Part shown: positions 11,356 to 23,459 of the stretch, one piece after another
Numbering within the stretch: the first letter of the stretch is position 1
Layout: every line of letters starts with the position of its first letter
Source: Ascarosepion bandense
Lineage: Eukaryota; Mollusca; Cephalopoda; Sepiida; Sepiidae
DNA length: 64,000 nucleotides
Assembly (NCBI GenBank): GCA_037127315.1
Contig: JBBBDQ010001688.1
Coordinates: 2,069,501 to 2,133,500 of the forward strand
Reading direction: 5' to 3'
Program-made: the position numbers and the translations under genes
Notes under the pieces: model-generated
The model's database searches: none
Seen by the model: only the letters and a program-made list of their open reading frames with translations
Told to the model about the DNA's origin: nothing

Positions 11356-11520
11356 TGTTCTTGTAGCATAGTGGTTAAAGCAACTAGTATTTTCAAATGA
11401 GTTTTCATGAGGCAAAGAAGAAATGAGTTAGAACCTCATTGAGAATTTGTTCTTTATTTCTGATCCTGCATTATTTTCTCACTCATTGATGGCCTGAGTA
11501 AAGTTGAAATAAAAAGCAAC
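11356..11520 (+). mobile_element. tRNA-derived SINE, family A copy 2
   Basis: The head contains TAGCATAGTGGTTAAAGCA, a good A-box region, and a B-box-like TTAGAACCTCATTGAG. The body ends TGGCCTGAGTAAAGTTGAAA then AAAAAGCAAC, parallel to the copy at 10.9 kb. An insertion of about 20 bp lies between the two boxes. Confidence 0.6.
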
Positions 11521-12516
11521 CCCCTCCCACCCCCACAAAAAAAAAATCTAAATATTGGTCCAGAAGAATGATTGGTAGCATTTTTCAGTAGGTGGTGTTT
11601 GAACATGTGATTTAGTTTCACACATGACTAAAATTTATGACATATACACATTACCTGAATTTTGAATGTTTTTACATTAAATTGTTTGTGCATGCAGGCA
11701 GTATAATGGTCTTTTTATTATTATTATTATATTAATGTTCATTCTTTACAAGGCCCAATAGCCACTCAAGGTAGAGGGTTACTGAAGATAGTTGTTTTGT
11801 TAGCAGTATAAGTTAGCTGTTAACCCTAGACTCAAAGAAGTTAAGATTATAGTTGTTAGAAAAACCATCTTTTTGGGATTCTGTCCCACAAAGCAACAGT
11901 TGATTCTATATTCAGACTACTGTTTTTATTTTTATTGTTGTTCCTTCCTCAGGTACATATTGACCAGGATAACCTACAAGGAATTCTGGACTGAACTCTT
12001 TATTTAAATTTATGAAGGTAGACTGTTCTTGTTCCATTGCCCATGTTGTTATTTTTAGTACTACTCAGTTATTACTTGCCCCCACTAGTCTAAGTACACA
12101 TTGCTCAACCCAGGAATTGAATTCATAATCAAATCATTGTCATGAACCAATGCTTTAATCCAGTGGGTCAATGTCCTATAGGAAAATTTTCTGTAGTGAA
12201 CTTAATCCTAAATCTAACTTGCCTGCTGATTAGTGCAGCAACTTCTACTGGTTGTGTTTTGATCTTGTGGTTGATCTGAAGGAAAAGAGGGATATTAAGT
12301 AAAAAATGGAGGAAAATGAAATGGATTTTTGTCACTTTTTATTCATGGAAAGAAAAACAAAAAAAAACAAAAAACTGTACAATCAGCAGAAAGGATATAC
12401 ACCATTTATGGAGGTGGTTCCATAGCTGAAAGTACTGTTCATAAGTTTTTTTTTGTTCAGAAGTGAAAATGATCACTTGACAGATCTACAGTCATTCATG
12501 ATGACCAAATCAATAT
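11521..12516. other. no recognisable gene
   Basis: This is AT-rich sequence with a short (TAT)n run at about 11,713-11,732. I see no coding or SINE signature. Confidence 0.5.
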
Positions 12517-12626
12517 AGACTTATGGCTATATCATCTTGAAACTCTAGTTCTGGTACAATCACCATAGTTAAGCAAGATTGAGACTTGATGGGTGACTGT
12601 TTGGCAATACCAGGTGCTATAAGCTT
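12517..12626 (+). ncRNA. 5S-rRNA-derived segment (SINE head or pseudogene)
   Basis: The block matches eukaryotic 5S rRNA through most of its length. Diagnostic pieces are ACAATCACCATAGTTAAGCA, which is the A-box region (5S: GATCACCGAAGTTAAGCA), TTGATGGGTGACTGTTTGG (5S: GATGGGTGACCGCCTGG) and AATACCAGGTGCTATAAGCT at the 3' end. Roughly 12 nt around 5S positions 70-80 are missing. The changes destroy several rRNA helices, so it is not a working 5S gene. Its last base is followed directly by a tRNA-like SINE head, suggesting a chimeric SINE. Confidence 0.8.
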
Positions 12627-12765
12627 AGATGTGTGGGTAGTGTAATGAATAATGGCTTGGAATTAATAATTGGAGAGCCGTTTCAATTTCTGTAGGGTTC
12701 ATTATATTCACTTACACACAAATAATCTCTGAATTTGAATAAATATGTACAAATATCTAAAGGTT
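12627..12765 (+). mobile_element. tRNA-like SINE (family B) fused to the 5S segment
   Basis: This segment aligns with the 5' end of the family B SINE at 57.7-58.0 kb (read on its minus strand). GTAGTGTAATGAATAATGGC matches GTGGTGCAGTGGATATCGGC, followed by TTGGAGAGCC and then a B-box-like TTTCAATT. The shared TATTCACTTACACACAAATA block follows. Only the first 135 bp or so of the SINE are recognisable; the core and tail are lost or too diverged. Confidence 0.65.
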
Positions 12766-12861
12766 TTTTTTAAATTAACTTAAAGAACACTGCAAACTTT
12801 TCTTTCAACCCAAGTAAAAAATTGTTGACAAATCTTCATTTAACAAAAAATGCAATTAAAA

Positions 12862-12934
12862 CATATATATATATATATATATAAATAATTTTCAATTTTT
12901 TTTTTATGTATTTTTTTTTTATTTTTTTTTTTAG
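12862..12934 (+). repeat. (AT)n followed by a long poly-T tract
   Basis: An (AT)n run at 12,862-12,883 is followed by three T-rich blocks ending in TTTTTAG at 12,934. The T tract doubles as a very strong polypyrimidine tract for the exon candidate that starts at 12,935. Confidence 0.7.
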
Positions 12935-12997
12935 GTTTTGCAGAACCTACTATTACCATGGAGGTGAATAATTATTTTATATCAGTTAAAAATACAG
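12935..12997 (+). CDS. candidate 63-nt internal exon of an unknown gene
   Basis: A long T-rich tract ends in AG, then 63 nt, then the consensus donor CAG|GTAAGT. One of three frames is open across it: two leading bases, 20 codons, one trailing base. It reads FAEPTITMEVNNYFISVKNT. The other two frames contain stops. Incoming and outgoing phases are both 1, so the exon could be included or skipped without shifting a reading frame. The amino-acid composition looks like ordinary protein rather than low-complexity translation. I do not recognise the protein, and no other exon of the same gene is visible in the window. It could be a chance combination in T-rich DNA. Confidence 0.35.
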
Positions 12998-13394
12998 GTA
13001 AGTAAAAATTTGGGATTTAATTGTTGATTTGAATTTCAAAAATTTAATATATTCAAACTTTGTGCTGCACCCAATATACTGGTATTATGGTATGTATGCT
13101 ATGCCCCAAGGCATTAATAGGAGTTAGTCCATAATGGTGTTTGTCTTGTTTAAGTGAAATCTCAAACATTAAACAGTTGTTGATGAACAGTTTCAGTTTT
13201 AGATATAAAATTGTGAACTACTGTACATTCCTTCCTACCCAATCCTTTTTCTGCTGCTATTTTCTAGTCAATTTTTGATAATTTTCCTCTTGGTCATGGC
13301 AAAAATGTTTGGTTTGCTAGCATCAAAATATTTAACATCAAATTTTAGTAATCTAGTTCTGGGGTCATTTTTAGGTGACTTTCAATTTGTCATC

Positions 13395-13625
13395 TGTTTG
13401 TATTTCTGAGATGAGGTATTGTAGCTATTTACATTGTTCAGACACTTGTCCTCATCTTTATTGTCCCATTTTGGACATTGTACACTCCGGTCTTCTTCAG
13501 GTGATATTTGTTGGAATTCCAAACCAAACTCTTCAATAGGTTCAAGGAGGTATCTTGTTCTGATTTCTCACATGCCCTGCCTTTGGATGTCTCAGTTCAC
13601 CCCTCCAAGACAAATGCTTTACAGT
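13395..13625 (-). repeat. interspersed repeat family C, copy 1
   Basis: Read on the minus strand, this shares blocks with 29,775-29,975 and 55,386-55,665: a CACCTGAAGAAG box, a GTGTACAATG block and AAAGATGAGGACA. The 55-kb copy carries clear tRNA-type promoter boxes, so the family is SINE-like. This copy keeps the body only. Confidence 0.55.
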
Positions 13626-13629
13626 GCAT

Positions 13630-14237
13630 GATTTGGATATTGTATGTATATTGTCTCTGTCTCTCTCTCAATATATAACATTGATTATTCTCAATTAATA
13701 TTTCACTTTAATTATTATTATTGTCCTCAACTATTCTACAGTCTGTGGAGTATCATTCAGTAAAAAGTTTGTAGTATGAAACTTTATAATCCAGATTCAT
13801 TCAAAAATCTTGCACTTGAGTCAAATTTTTACTTTGCCATTAAAAAAAAAAAAAATATCCCAAACACTGCTTATTTTCTTCAGAATCAATAAATAAAAAT
13901 GTCAATTTGAAATTTTTAAAAGCATGCTGATATGATTTTTGTCATAAAACAATTACATTATTATTTATGATTTTAAGGAAATTTAATTAGGACTAAAGGC
14001 TTCTAATTCTATCATCGTAAAGCATAAATTGTCTCGTGTTAATTTTCTTTAATTGGGTTTTAAATTTTTATGTCTTGACTGATTAAAATAAAAAATTGTT
14101 TCCTAGTAAAAATACTAAAATTGTACTCATTGTTTAGAAGTTTCTTTGAATGTTACTGTTTTCATTGACTCATTCACATGCACATATAGTTTTAAAGTTT
14201 GCTATATTTATATAGGATAAAAGTACTCAATATTTAC
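13630..14237. other. no recognisable gene
   Basis: AT-rich sequence with a short CTCTCT run near 13,655. No coding motif or paired repeat is visible. Confidence 0.5.
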
Positions 14238-15930
14238 AGAATCACTTCTTCCAGCTATATTGGAGCCACACATCTGATCATAATAGACACTTATTTGCCT
14301 CTGCTTATAATGAGTGTAAGAGGATCTTAACTGATGCTAAGCTGTTGTTTGCTGAGAGAATGAAGCAGTGTATAGCAGCCTACAAGTTCGACTCTAAAGA
14401 CTACTTGCAGCTCTGCAAGCATGCTGAACAACAGCAAATCTCCCATTTTGCTCACAGGTTCTTCTCCAACTTCACATCTGACTTGTCTGAAGTATCCACA
14501 CCTGATTTCCCTCCTAGAACTGAGGCTCAACTGAGGGGATGTTTACATAATACCCATCGTTGTCTTGAAGAAATGTGTTCCCGATCTCTCCTCTATCCTC
14601 TCTAAACTCTATAATTACTGCCTCTCTACTTCTTGTTTTCCTGCCTGCTAGAAGTCTTCTCTTGTTCCTAAATTTAAGAACTCAGGAGAACCCTCGGACC
14701 CCTCTAATTATCACCCTATCAGCCTTCTACCAATTTTGTGAAAAGTGTTTGAGGTTATCATCAATGCTGAAATTGTTCAGCATCTCACTGCCTATAAACT
14801 ATTCTTGGACAGACAGTATGGCTTCCGCTTTGTCAGGTCTGCTGCTGATATGCTAATGACCATCACAGAGTACATATAACAGGCCCTTGATAAGAACCTA
14901 TGAAGCTTGAGCTGTTGCCCTGGATATCTTCAAAGCATTTGATAGGGGCTGGCATGCTGGCCTTCTGCACAAGCTACAGGGCTATGGTATCACTGGATGC
15001 TTGCTTGGCTTGATTCAATCATTCTTATTAAACCACATAATGAAGGTCATCTTGTACTGGCATACCTCCACATCCTATCACATGAATGCAGGTGTTCCCC
15101 AGGGCACTATCCTGGGCCCATGCTTTTTCTGATCTTCATCAATGATTTCACTGATGTGATCAAATCTCAAGTAGTCATTTATGCTGATGACACCACCATT
15201 TACTCCTGCCTCAGTAAGAAATCTGCCAAGGCAGTCAAAGATAACCTTGCTGCCGATCTTGAGAAGACCTCCAGTCTGTGGTGGACTGGGGTAAGAAATG
15301 GTTTGTAAACTTTAATGCTTCCAAAAGCATTAAATCAACCATCATAGACAGTCCGTCATGCCCCCCATTAACATAAATCTAGCTAGTCTCCCCAAACGCA
15401 ATACACTGCATTCAATGGGATGTGGTTTCTGTCTCTTCTACAAATATTTTCATGGCTTCTGCTCCAACGAGCTTAGCTCACTGGTGCCCCCTCTACAAGA
15501 ATTTACTCAAGCAATCAGACTGACAACAAGATCTCACCCTTTTACTGTTAAAACAGTCAAATGCAGCTGCCACATCTACTCTATCAGCTTCCCCCCCCCA
15601 CTGTGGAATTCCCTTCCATATGCTTGCTTCCCTGATAGCTACAATCTTAAAGAATTTAAATGCAATGTCAGTTGTGATCTCTTATCCCCTTGACTCCAGT
15701 TCTTCTTTCCCCAACACCCCTTGTATTTTGTTATTCTCTATTTTCACTCTATTCTTACAACTCTCTTCACACCTATATTCCTATCCTTCCTTTGCTCTTT
15801 CTCTGACACCCCTGTAACCAGTTCCTCTTTCTCTTCGCTCTCCTATGTAAACTTTCACTCTCCTCTTATGCAGCCCGTTGCGCACCAATGGTGGTACTGC
15901 CTTGCTTGGGGTGAAATGATTAAAAAAAAA
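14238..15930 (+). pseudogene. CR1-like LINE, internally deleted copy
   Basis: This copy begins in the linker between endonuclease and reverse transcriptase (HLFASAYNECKRIL, 14,345-14,605). It continues through shifting frames with an SRSLLYPL/SNYHPISLLP-like block, AVALDIFKAFDR at about 14,910, GAILGPMLFLIFINDF at 15,100 and the intact catalytic YADDTTIYSC motif at about 15,181. Around 15,400 the text jumps from the LPKRNTLHSMG region straight to CLFYKYFHGFCSNEL, a deletion of roughly 345 bp relative to the 9.4-kb copy. The C-terminus and the family 3' end with poly-A follow to 15,930. Multiple frameshifts make it non-functional. Confidence 0.8.
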
Positions 15931-16005
15931 AAATCCAGGATAGAGCTTGTGCAAATATAATCATGAAGCTGTCACCACTCACTGCAGACATTACTGTCTG
16001 CACTT

Positions 16006-16007
<2 letters not shown>

Positions 16008-16047
<40 letters not shown>

Positions 16048-16060
16048 AGAGAGAGAGAGA
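16008..16060. repeat. (AT)n then (GA)n microsatellite
   Basis: About 18 AT dinucleotides run directly into eight GA dinucleotides. Confidence 0.9.
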
Positions 16061-16063
16061 ATG

Positions 16064-16860
16064 TAAAATAATTTTCCCTAGTTAGAAAGTTAAATACTTA
16101 ATATTAAACAAAAATAAAGTCCCTTTTTAAGCCTTTTCTTTTCTTTTAAATAACTACATGTGAAGATAAAACTGCTTTCTTTAGCCTTTTACATAAAATA
16201 TCATAAATTCATAAGTTTAATTGCTTTATGATTAGGAATGTTATTTACAGTTTGTTGAAATTTTGCATTTCTAACTCTATACACTAAAACTGAGACAAAG
16301 ATATAGTCCAACAAAAGCTGATATTAATCATCATAGCACACAAGCTCCTCATATTTCTGCTAATATTCATTATTTATGGATTACGATATTATGCAACATA
16401 AATCATTAAAAAAAAAACATTAAAAAAATACTTGACGCCATACTCATAAAAACTACATTAAATTTTCTTTCAGACTATAAACTCTTACATTAATTATATT
16501 AAATAATAAACACACAAGCCCCATATGCATAATACTGCAAGTGACCTTAAATCTATTGTAAATGACCTGCAAATTAGACTATCAACATGTCAAAACATGA
16601 TTTAAAACTATAACTTCTAAATACATAATTCTCTGATGTAGTGGGGGGAGGACTATATTCTCTTGAATGTTAAAACTATAACATATTCTATTATTGAAAA
16701 GGACCAGTGATAGGTAAAATAATGGAATATCCCAGCACCACTATGAAAACTATGGTGGACTAAACCTATCATAAATAAATGAGCAAGAGCATTTTCACAA
16801 GTGAGCCGTGCTTACATATTGAGTTGCGGTCATTCTTGATTAGGTTCTCTCCTGTTAAGC
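16064..16860. other. no recognisable gene
   Basis: AT-rich sequence without protein motifs, SINE boxes or terminal repeats that I can see. Confidence 0.5.
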
Positions 16861-16865
16861 TCTCT

Positions 16866-17148
16866 TGTTAAACCCTTTGCCTCCAAGCTGAGAGGGACCC
16901 AAAGAAAGCTATGCTGAAGGGTAAAGTTATGTTTGGGGTGAAAAAACAAGGGCCTGACCAAGCCTTAAGCTGGGTCTAAGGGATATTTTTGGCTGAGCTT
17001 CAGAGCTCAGAATCCTCACATTGACTTTGTGTTACATCTGCTTTAGTGGGAAGGTGGTAAATACCGTCTTGCTTACAGATTGGGATCTGGTAGTACTATT
17101 CACATCTGTAATAATTCTCATGCTGAATAAACCTTTCATTCTATTACA
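16866..17148 (+). mobile_element. possible 5' LTR of a Ty3/Gypsy element
   Basis: The block begins TGTTAAACCC and ends ATTACA. It is GC-richer than its flanks, carries an AATAAA signal at 17,126 about 20 bp before its end, and is followed two bases later by TGGCTTGGTA, a plausible tRNA primer-binding site. A start 13 bp earlier (TGTTAAGC at 16,853) is equally possible. No matching 3' LTR was found after 20.46 kb, so this is inferred from position and features only. Confidence 0.4.
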
Positions 17149-17189
17149 CCTGGCTTGGTAATTTTTCCACTTGGATTTACACTTTGTCT

Positions 17190-20100
17190 TTTGCCACCAA
17201 AATGTCTCCTAGACAAGGGTATAATTTAACAAAGTTAAAACAAGATTTTAACAAGCAGAAATTTGTGAAAAACAACATCAATAACATTGACTCTGGTTTT
17301 TCATTTTTATCTTCACAGACTCTACTTTGCATATAAGAATAGGAACAGTTGTTATTTAAAGGAATAATACTAAAGTTGACGTTGCTTAACAATGTGCTAT
17401 TTTCTTTTTGTGCATGAATATTTTTCTGAAGAAATATTTTTTACAAGCAAATGGAACAATTAACAGATTTAATGAATGCTTTGCAAACTAGCTTACAGTT
17501 GCAACAACAATAAATTCAATTAATACAGTAAAATTATTACTTGGTATTGGGAGCAATATTTCAATTATAAAAGAACAAGTTTTGAAAAAAATTACTTGTC
17601 CAACATTGACACGCTCCAAAAAAAAAATTTCCAGAGGTGCATCTGGTAAAAAACTAAATTTCAAAGGTGAATTTAGTTGTAATATTTCATTGTTTGAAAG
17701 GAGTTACAAATTGAAAGTATAGATACTCCGACACAACAAACTTGTTTGGCAATGATTGGATAATTCTGTTTGACTTATGGGAACTACCTGTTAACTCTTT
17801 TTGTAACAAGTTGGATGTTACCATAAAGAAAGAAGCAAAAGAAACAGAAACATTCATTTCTGAATTAAGAGATGAATTTCCATGAGTGTTTGCAGAAGGT
17901 CTTGGATACTGTACAAAGACTGAAGTCAAATTTGAACTCAGACAATGTTAAACCAGTGTTCAAGCCTCGGAGAAGTGCTCTATTTGCTATATTGGATCCA
18001 ATAAATGAGTTAGAATGATGAGAAAATGGGAGTAATAACAAAAATTAACTATTCTGAATGGGCATCTCCTACAGTCTGTCAAGAAAAAGAATAAGAAAAT
18101 AAAAGTGTGTGCAGACTCCTCCACTGGGTTAAATGACTGCATCAAAGACCACTCTTACCCACTTTGATTGCCTGAAATCATTTTTTCTAAATTCAACAGT
18201 CGCAAGGTATTCTCTAAGATTGACCTATCAGATGCCTACTTACATGTAAAAGTGAATGAAGACTGTTCAAAGCTGTTAGCCATTAATATGCACATACATC
18301 TCTTTAAACTAAATTTTTACCATTTGGATTGAAAGTGGCCTCTAATTTATTCCAGCAAATAATGGATATGTTAGCTGGACTGGAGTTTGCAACAGCATAT
18401 TTGGACAATATTTTGGTAAAAAGCCAAAATAATAAAGAACATAAAAAACATGTATGAGCAGTTTTTTTTGTTTTTTTTGTTTTTGTTTTTTTAAATTGAA
18501 TATGGGTTAAACTTAAGTAATGAAAAGTGTGAACTCTTCATGGAACAAATAAAGTACCTTGGACAGATTATCGACAAAGATGGAAGATAACCAGATCCAG
18601 AAAGGGCTGAAGATATCAAGAACATGCCACAGCCAACTAACATTAATAATTTACAGATGTTTTTGGGTTTAGCCAATTACTATGGCATATATATTCCTAA
18701 TATGCATGACTTGAGTGCCCTTTTAAATGAATGATTGAAAAGAGATGTAAAATGGAATTAGTCAGATGCAAGGACGCATTTCAAAAAATTAAAAATGCTT
18801 ATCTGACTTATCATTGGCACATTCTGATCCAGAAAAACAAATAACTGTAGCTTCGAATGCCAGTAATTATGGCATTGGAGCTATAATTCTCCACAAATTT
18901 AAAGATTGGTCAACTAAGCCAATAGCTCATGCATCGAGAACATTATTACCTGCAGAAAAGAACTACAGTCAGATTGAAAAAGAAAGCTTGGTGATAATCT
19001 ATGCAGTAAAGAAATTTCACCATTTTATTCACAGAAGGAAATTCATATTACAAGTTGACCATAAGCCGTTATTGACAAATTTTGGCTCTGAAAGAGGTAT
19101 ACCTATGCATATGGCAAACAGGCTACAGCAATGGGGAGTAATTTTACTAAATTACAATTTTAAAAGGGAGTTTATGCCCTCAAAGGAATTAGCCCATGCT
19201 GACAGACTATCTAGATTAATCCCAAAGTGTGCTGAACCACTAGAAGACAGTGATTGCTGCGTTATGGGAGGAAAATGAACTGTCCATATTACTTTGTAAT
19301 ATGATCTGTGAATTACCAATGACTTTGGAAAATTTAAAGGAACCGGCAGAAAAAGATGAGCTTATAAGGAAAAAACACAACTATGGCTGGACAGAAGTAA
19401 CAGAAAGAGATAAAAATGTCACCATTTTTGATTTGCAAACAAGTACTTCTATATGTGGAGAGAGTTGTTATGCCCTACACTTTGCAGAGAAAAATTTTGA
19501 AAAAAATTCCATGTTGGACATTTAGGCATATCCAGAATGAAATCTCTGATGCATAGTTTCATGTATTGGCCAAAAATGGACCATGGCATTGAGCGAACAG
19601 TGAAGAAATGTAGAAGTTGCTAACAAAAGCACTGACTACATAAATGCAGTCATGGCCAAGAACAAATATCCCATGGTCAATATTGCACACCGGATCCATA
19701 AATGGCCATTATCTCATAATTGTGGACAGTTTTTCTAAATGACTGGAAATAATCAAGTGCAAACATCCAACTGCTGCAAAAAAGATTAATGCATTAAATG
19801 AACTTGAAATGCTAGTCAGCAATAATGGAATTCAATTTACAGGCAAAGAATTTAAGGACTTTTGTACATTCCTGTCTATTGATCATCTTACAACCATGAT
19901 ATACCATCCTAGATCCACTAGTCAGGCTGTGAAAGGTTTGTAGACATATACAAGAGAGCCTTGATGAAAAACCACAGATGAGAAAAGTATACAAAGTTAC
20001 TAGCAGTCTCTAGGTTCACTCCTAACCCAAATACAGACCCATGGCTTTCACCAGTGGAACTGATGTTCATGAGTAAGATTAAATCTGTATTTGATAGACT

Positions 20101-20463
20101 TACTAGATCGGATAAAAAGTTTCTGAAAAGGAAAACTTTAAATTAAAACCTACAAAACCAGCTCAAAGTATTTTTAAGTACTACATAGTTTGGAAAAGTT
20201 TTTGGAAAGATGGCATAATTATAAAAAGGCTTGGCAGTCATGTGTGTAATGAAAGGAAATGGATTAGAATGCAAAAGGCATATCAACCAAATAAGGCAGA
20301 CACACCAGTGATGTCGTGCAAGACAGTGATGACTATTAATGGAGATTTTATACAACACACTTGAGTTGCCAGTGCCCGTATCTTCACCAATCCAGTTGGA
20401 AGTACTCCCAACGCCACCAGTACTAACTCCCCCAAATCCACTTACCAATACAAAGGGTTCCAA
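17190..20463 (+). pseudogene. Ty3/Gypsy gag-pol relic
   Basis: Domains occur in canonical order across many frameshifts. A retropepsin block at about 17,530 reads LLGIGSNISII where DTGS is expected. Reverse transcriptase runs from 17,975 (LDPxNELE, then KVFSKIDLSDAYL near 18,205) to the YLDNIL motif at 18,398, where the second catalytic Asp is Asn. A poly-T insertion sits at about 18,464-18,493. RNase H covers 18,814-19,278 with SNASNYGIGAI, EKESL and ADRLSRL; its first Asp is also Asn. Integrase follows with an HLGISRMKSLMHS zinc-finger remnant near 19,518, a VDSFSK block, VSNNGIQFTGKEF and YHPRSTSQA. The C-terminal tail reads FWKDGIIIKRLG at about 20,200. In life these enzymes copy and integrate the element; this copy is inactive. 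Confidence 0.9.
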
Positions 20464-21555
20464 AGCTTAAATAATAACTTTCTGCCAAAATATAGTTACA
20501 GCTTAGAAAAAATGAAAAGCATTCAACAATTACAACTGTACATTGTCTTTACCTGATGAAACCAATCAAATTAGGTTTCTTTTAGGTATCTATGTGTTTA
20601 ATTTGTTTCAATGATTTTGAGATAAATAGCAATAGAGGTTCAGATCAAAAAAGAAAATCATGTCTGAAGTTATAATTTCAAAGATCATGAATCTGTTTCA
20701 TAAGTTCAATGTCAAGAAATGCTGAGTATGTAAATCAAAACAGTTAAAAATCCACATCACAACTCACTATGCACAAGTTTCTTATTCACTCACAAAGATC
20801 AAATAAATCCTGTGGTCCAAAGTAAGGTTCATTTATTGGCATAAGAATGGTTGAGACTGTTATGTAAGTGTAAACAATTATCATATTTCAAGGCCTGCTA
20901 AAGATGACCCGATTTTGATTTTCTTTTTTGACAGCACAAAGAACACTTTATAGATAAAACTTGGTTTTCTCCTTCATTGCCACAGATCTCTTGACATTTC
21001 CAGATTGACCTGCCAGATCTGGTCAACTAAACATCCATTTTTTACACTGATGATAATGCCAATTGACTGTAACAAGCAAGCATGTTTTAGTTTCAATGCT
21101 GACTTAGACATCAGTGGTAGTAGGTCAAGTGTATGCATTTAAAATATTTGCATTTTGCAGCAATTTTATTTGGTTTCCATTCAAATAATTACAACTAGAT
21201 ATTCATGAGTTAAAAGTAAAAAGAAGTGTCTATCATAATATTTTTAGGACAGGGGTATTAACTTGTATAGATAGCTCACAGGCTGAATTTAAAATGTATA
21301 ATCTGTTCAACACAAGGGTGAGCATACCCTACCAACTAGCAGCATCTCTCTCAGTGTATTTAAAGAGGAAAAGCCAGGATCAATGTTTGAGGCATCCAAA
21401 AAATGTGCCAAGGGAGATTTAGTGATATTTGTTTCTACTCTTGTGTATGTATGCATGTCTGCCCAATTCTGACATCAAATTACCCTTGTGTCAAATTTGT
21501 TCTATCTAACAACTGGTAAAATTCAATCCATAATTGGCTAACCAAATTAAATTTT
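20464..21555. other. no recognisable gene
   Basis: This region follows the Gypsy relic. I searched by eye for a repeat of the 16.87-17.15 kb block and did not find it, so the 3' LTR is missing or unrecognisable. No other motif is visible. Confidence 0.45.
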
Positions 21556-21559
21556 TTTT

Positions 21560-21960
21560 TTTTTTATATATCATTTGCTTCCAGGATATTGGCAATAATG
21601 ACCCTCCACAACTTGTCTTTTGTTTCTCTAAGTAACTTGGCCTTTTACTACTTTGGTTTTGGTGGTCTCTATGCTGTTATTCATTCATGCAAACTTAAGA
21701 CCATTACTTACTGTTTTTTTGCTACTTCTCTTGCTTTCAATATCATGTGAATATCAAATTCTCTAGACTTTATTCCTCATTACATGCTCCAGGAATTTCA
21801 GCACCCTCTTTCTGATCGTTATTATCAGTTTCTTTGAGGTTTCTATTATCCTTAAAACTTCCTCATTACTTACATATTCTGCTCATGTTATTCTCAGCAT
21901 TCATTGGTATAATAGATCAATTGTTTCATATTTCTTCATTTATGAACAGCAGATTGTACA
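21560..21960 (-). pseudogene. RTE-type LINE, diverged 3' fragment
   Basis: The minus strand encodes MLRITWAEYVSNEEVLRI, then TSKKLIITIRKRVLKFLEH and MRNK, the same stretch as the 0.6-1.0 kb and 33.9 kb copies but more diverged. Frameshifts follow toward the 3' end. It is a separate, older insertion. Confidence 0.65.
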
Positions 21961-21964
21961 GTAT

Positions 21965-23455
21965 CCACTGCTATATAGGGGATTAGATAAAATGTTATTA
22001 GAATCAAAAGAAAATTTAATTGTTATGTCATAATACTTTGTTTAGTTTCTGAAAATCATTTATTTTTCCAATAAGCCTTCAGATTTTTGTATCACATTTT
22101 CAGTTTTATTATTACACTATCCAGATAATTAAATGGCCTATCCATAATAATTTCTAGGTCAAAGATTAAATCCACCTGTAAATTATATTTGGATAATTCA
22201 ATTTTATAATCATCCAAATTTTAGTGATTGGAATAATAGAAGCATTACACTTAATTTTATTGATTTTTTTTTTTTTTTTTTTTTTTTTTTGACATTCATG
22301 CCAACTGATGTAGGCATCAGTTCTTTCTTTGTTCTTTTTTTTTTTTAATAGTGTATTTAAAGTTTAATGTATTAATCATCCCAATATCATAAGTAAAATT
22401 TGTGTTTCACACATGTCCTTGTCATTTTTAGTTGTAGGAGAGTGATTTAATTTTTTTTTTTTTTTTTTTTTCCCAAAGTGCTCATTCATACACTTTCTTT
22501 TCAATAAATTACTACAGTATGCTAGTCACCTAATGTTTTCTTGAGATACTGAGCAAGGAGGGCATTCCTCCATTGTGTGTGAATTAAGATACTGCTATTT
22601 ACTAATATGTCTTTACAAAAACACACAAATGAGTCGACAAATTTTGATTTGAACATCTCAATAGATAATATTCAATCTGTGATTAATATTCACTATTAAG
22701 TGATGGGGGAAGATTAATGTTTCTTGTTTAAGGTAAATATTTTTTTCTTTCTCATCCTTAATCTGTAGATTTACTAATGTACTTGCATCAAAGCTTAGTC
22801 TAGTCTTTGCTGCAACTGATCTTTCACCAACCATCTTGCACCTCACCTTACTGCTGAATCCTGAAGATTTCATGATGTAGACTTTGGACCTGTGCTATGT
22901 GTTACTTGCTTATGGAGGGAGGGGAAAAAATTGAAAATTCATAAGATTGCTTGTTAATTGGAATGAATAGCAATATCTATAAAATATAAGATATATTTGT
23001 GTGTTTCTGGAGTTGAAACAAAATTTACCTATTTACCTTTCTTTAACAGAAATGAAGAAACTTTTATTTTATATTTCATATTTTAGAATTTTGAATGCAA
23101 ATAACATCCCTTATTCTTTAAAAAATCAGACTTACTCTTAAGTTTTCAGCTACCTAGTATTGCTTAACTATTGGCTTAATTTTCTTTTTTTAAACTAGAG
23201 GTTATATCTACTGAACAAATGTAAAATCTTCTTACAATAACTTTCAGTTTGGGGTTAAATCATTAATTTTTAACTTTTAATAAATTGAAAGTTTAAATGA
23301 CTCTTTTCTGAGATCATGTTAAGGAACTGATGTAATTTATATCCATTAAAGCTCATTTATATATCTTATGATACTATAGGTAGAAATTATTACTCATGGT
23401 TTCATGGATAGGATTTATAAAACAAATATCAAAACTTTAATCATTAACTAATATT
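21965..23455. other. no recognisable gene; long poly-T runs
   Basis: Poly-T tracts occur at about 22,264-22,290 and 22,449-22,471. I see no coding or promoter-box signature. Confidence 0.5.
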
Positions 23456-23459
23456 TTGC

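Noticed and set aside
12517..12626. Functional 5S rRNA gene
   Set aside because: Many helix-breaking substitutions and a deletion of about 12 nt; it reads as a SINE head or pseudogene.
20464..21555. 3' LTR for the 16.9-20.5 kb Gypsy element
   Set aside because: No sequence matching the proposed 5' LTR was found after the integrase tail.
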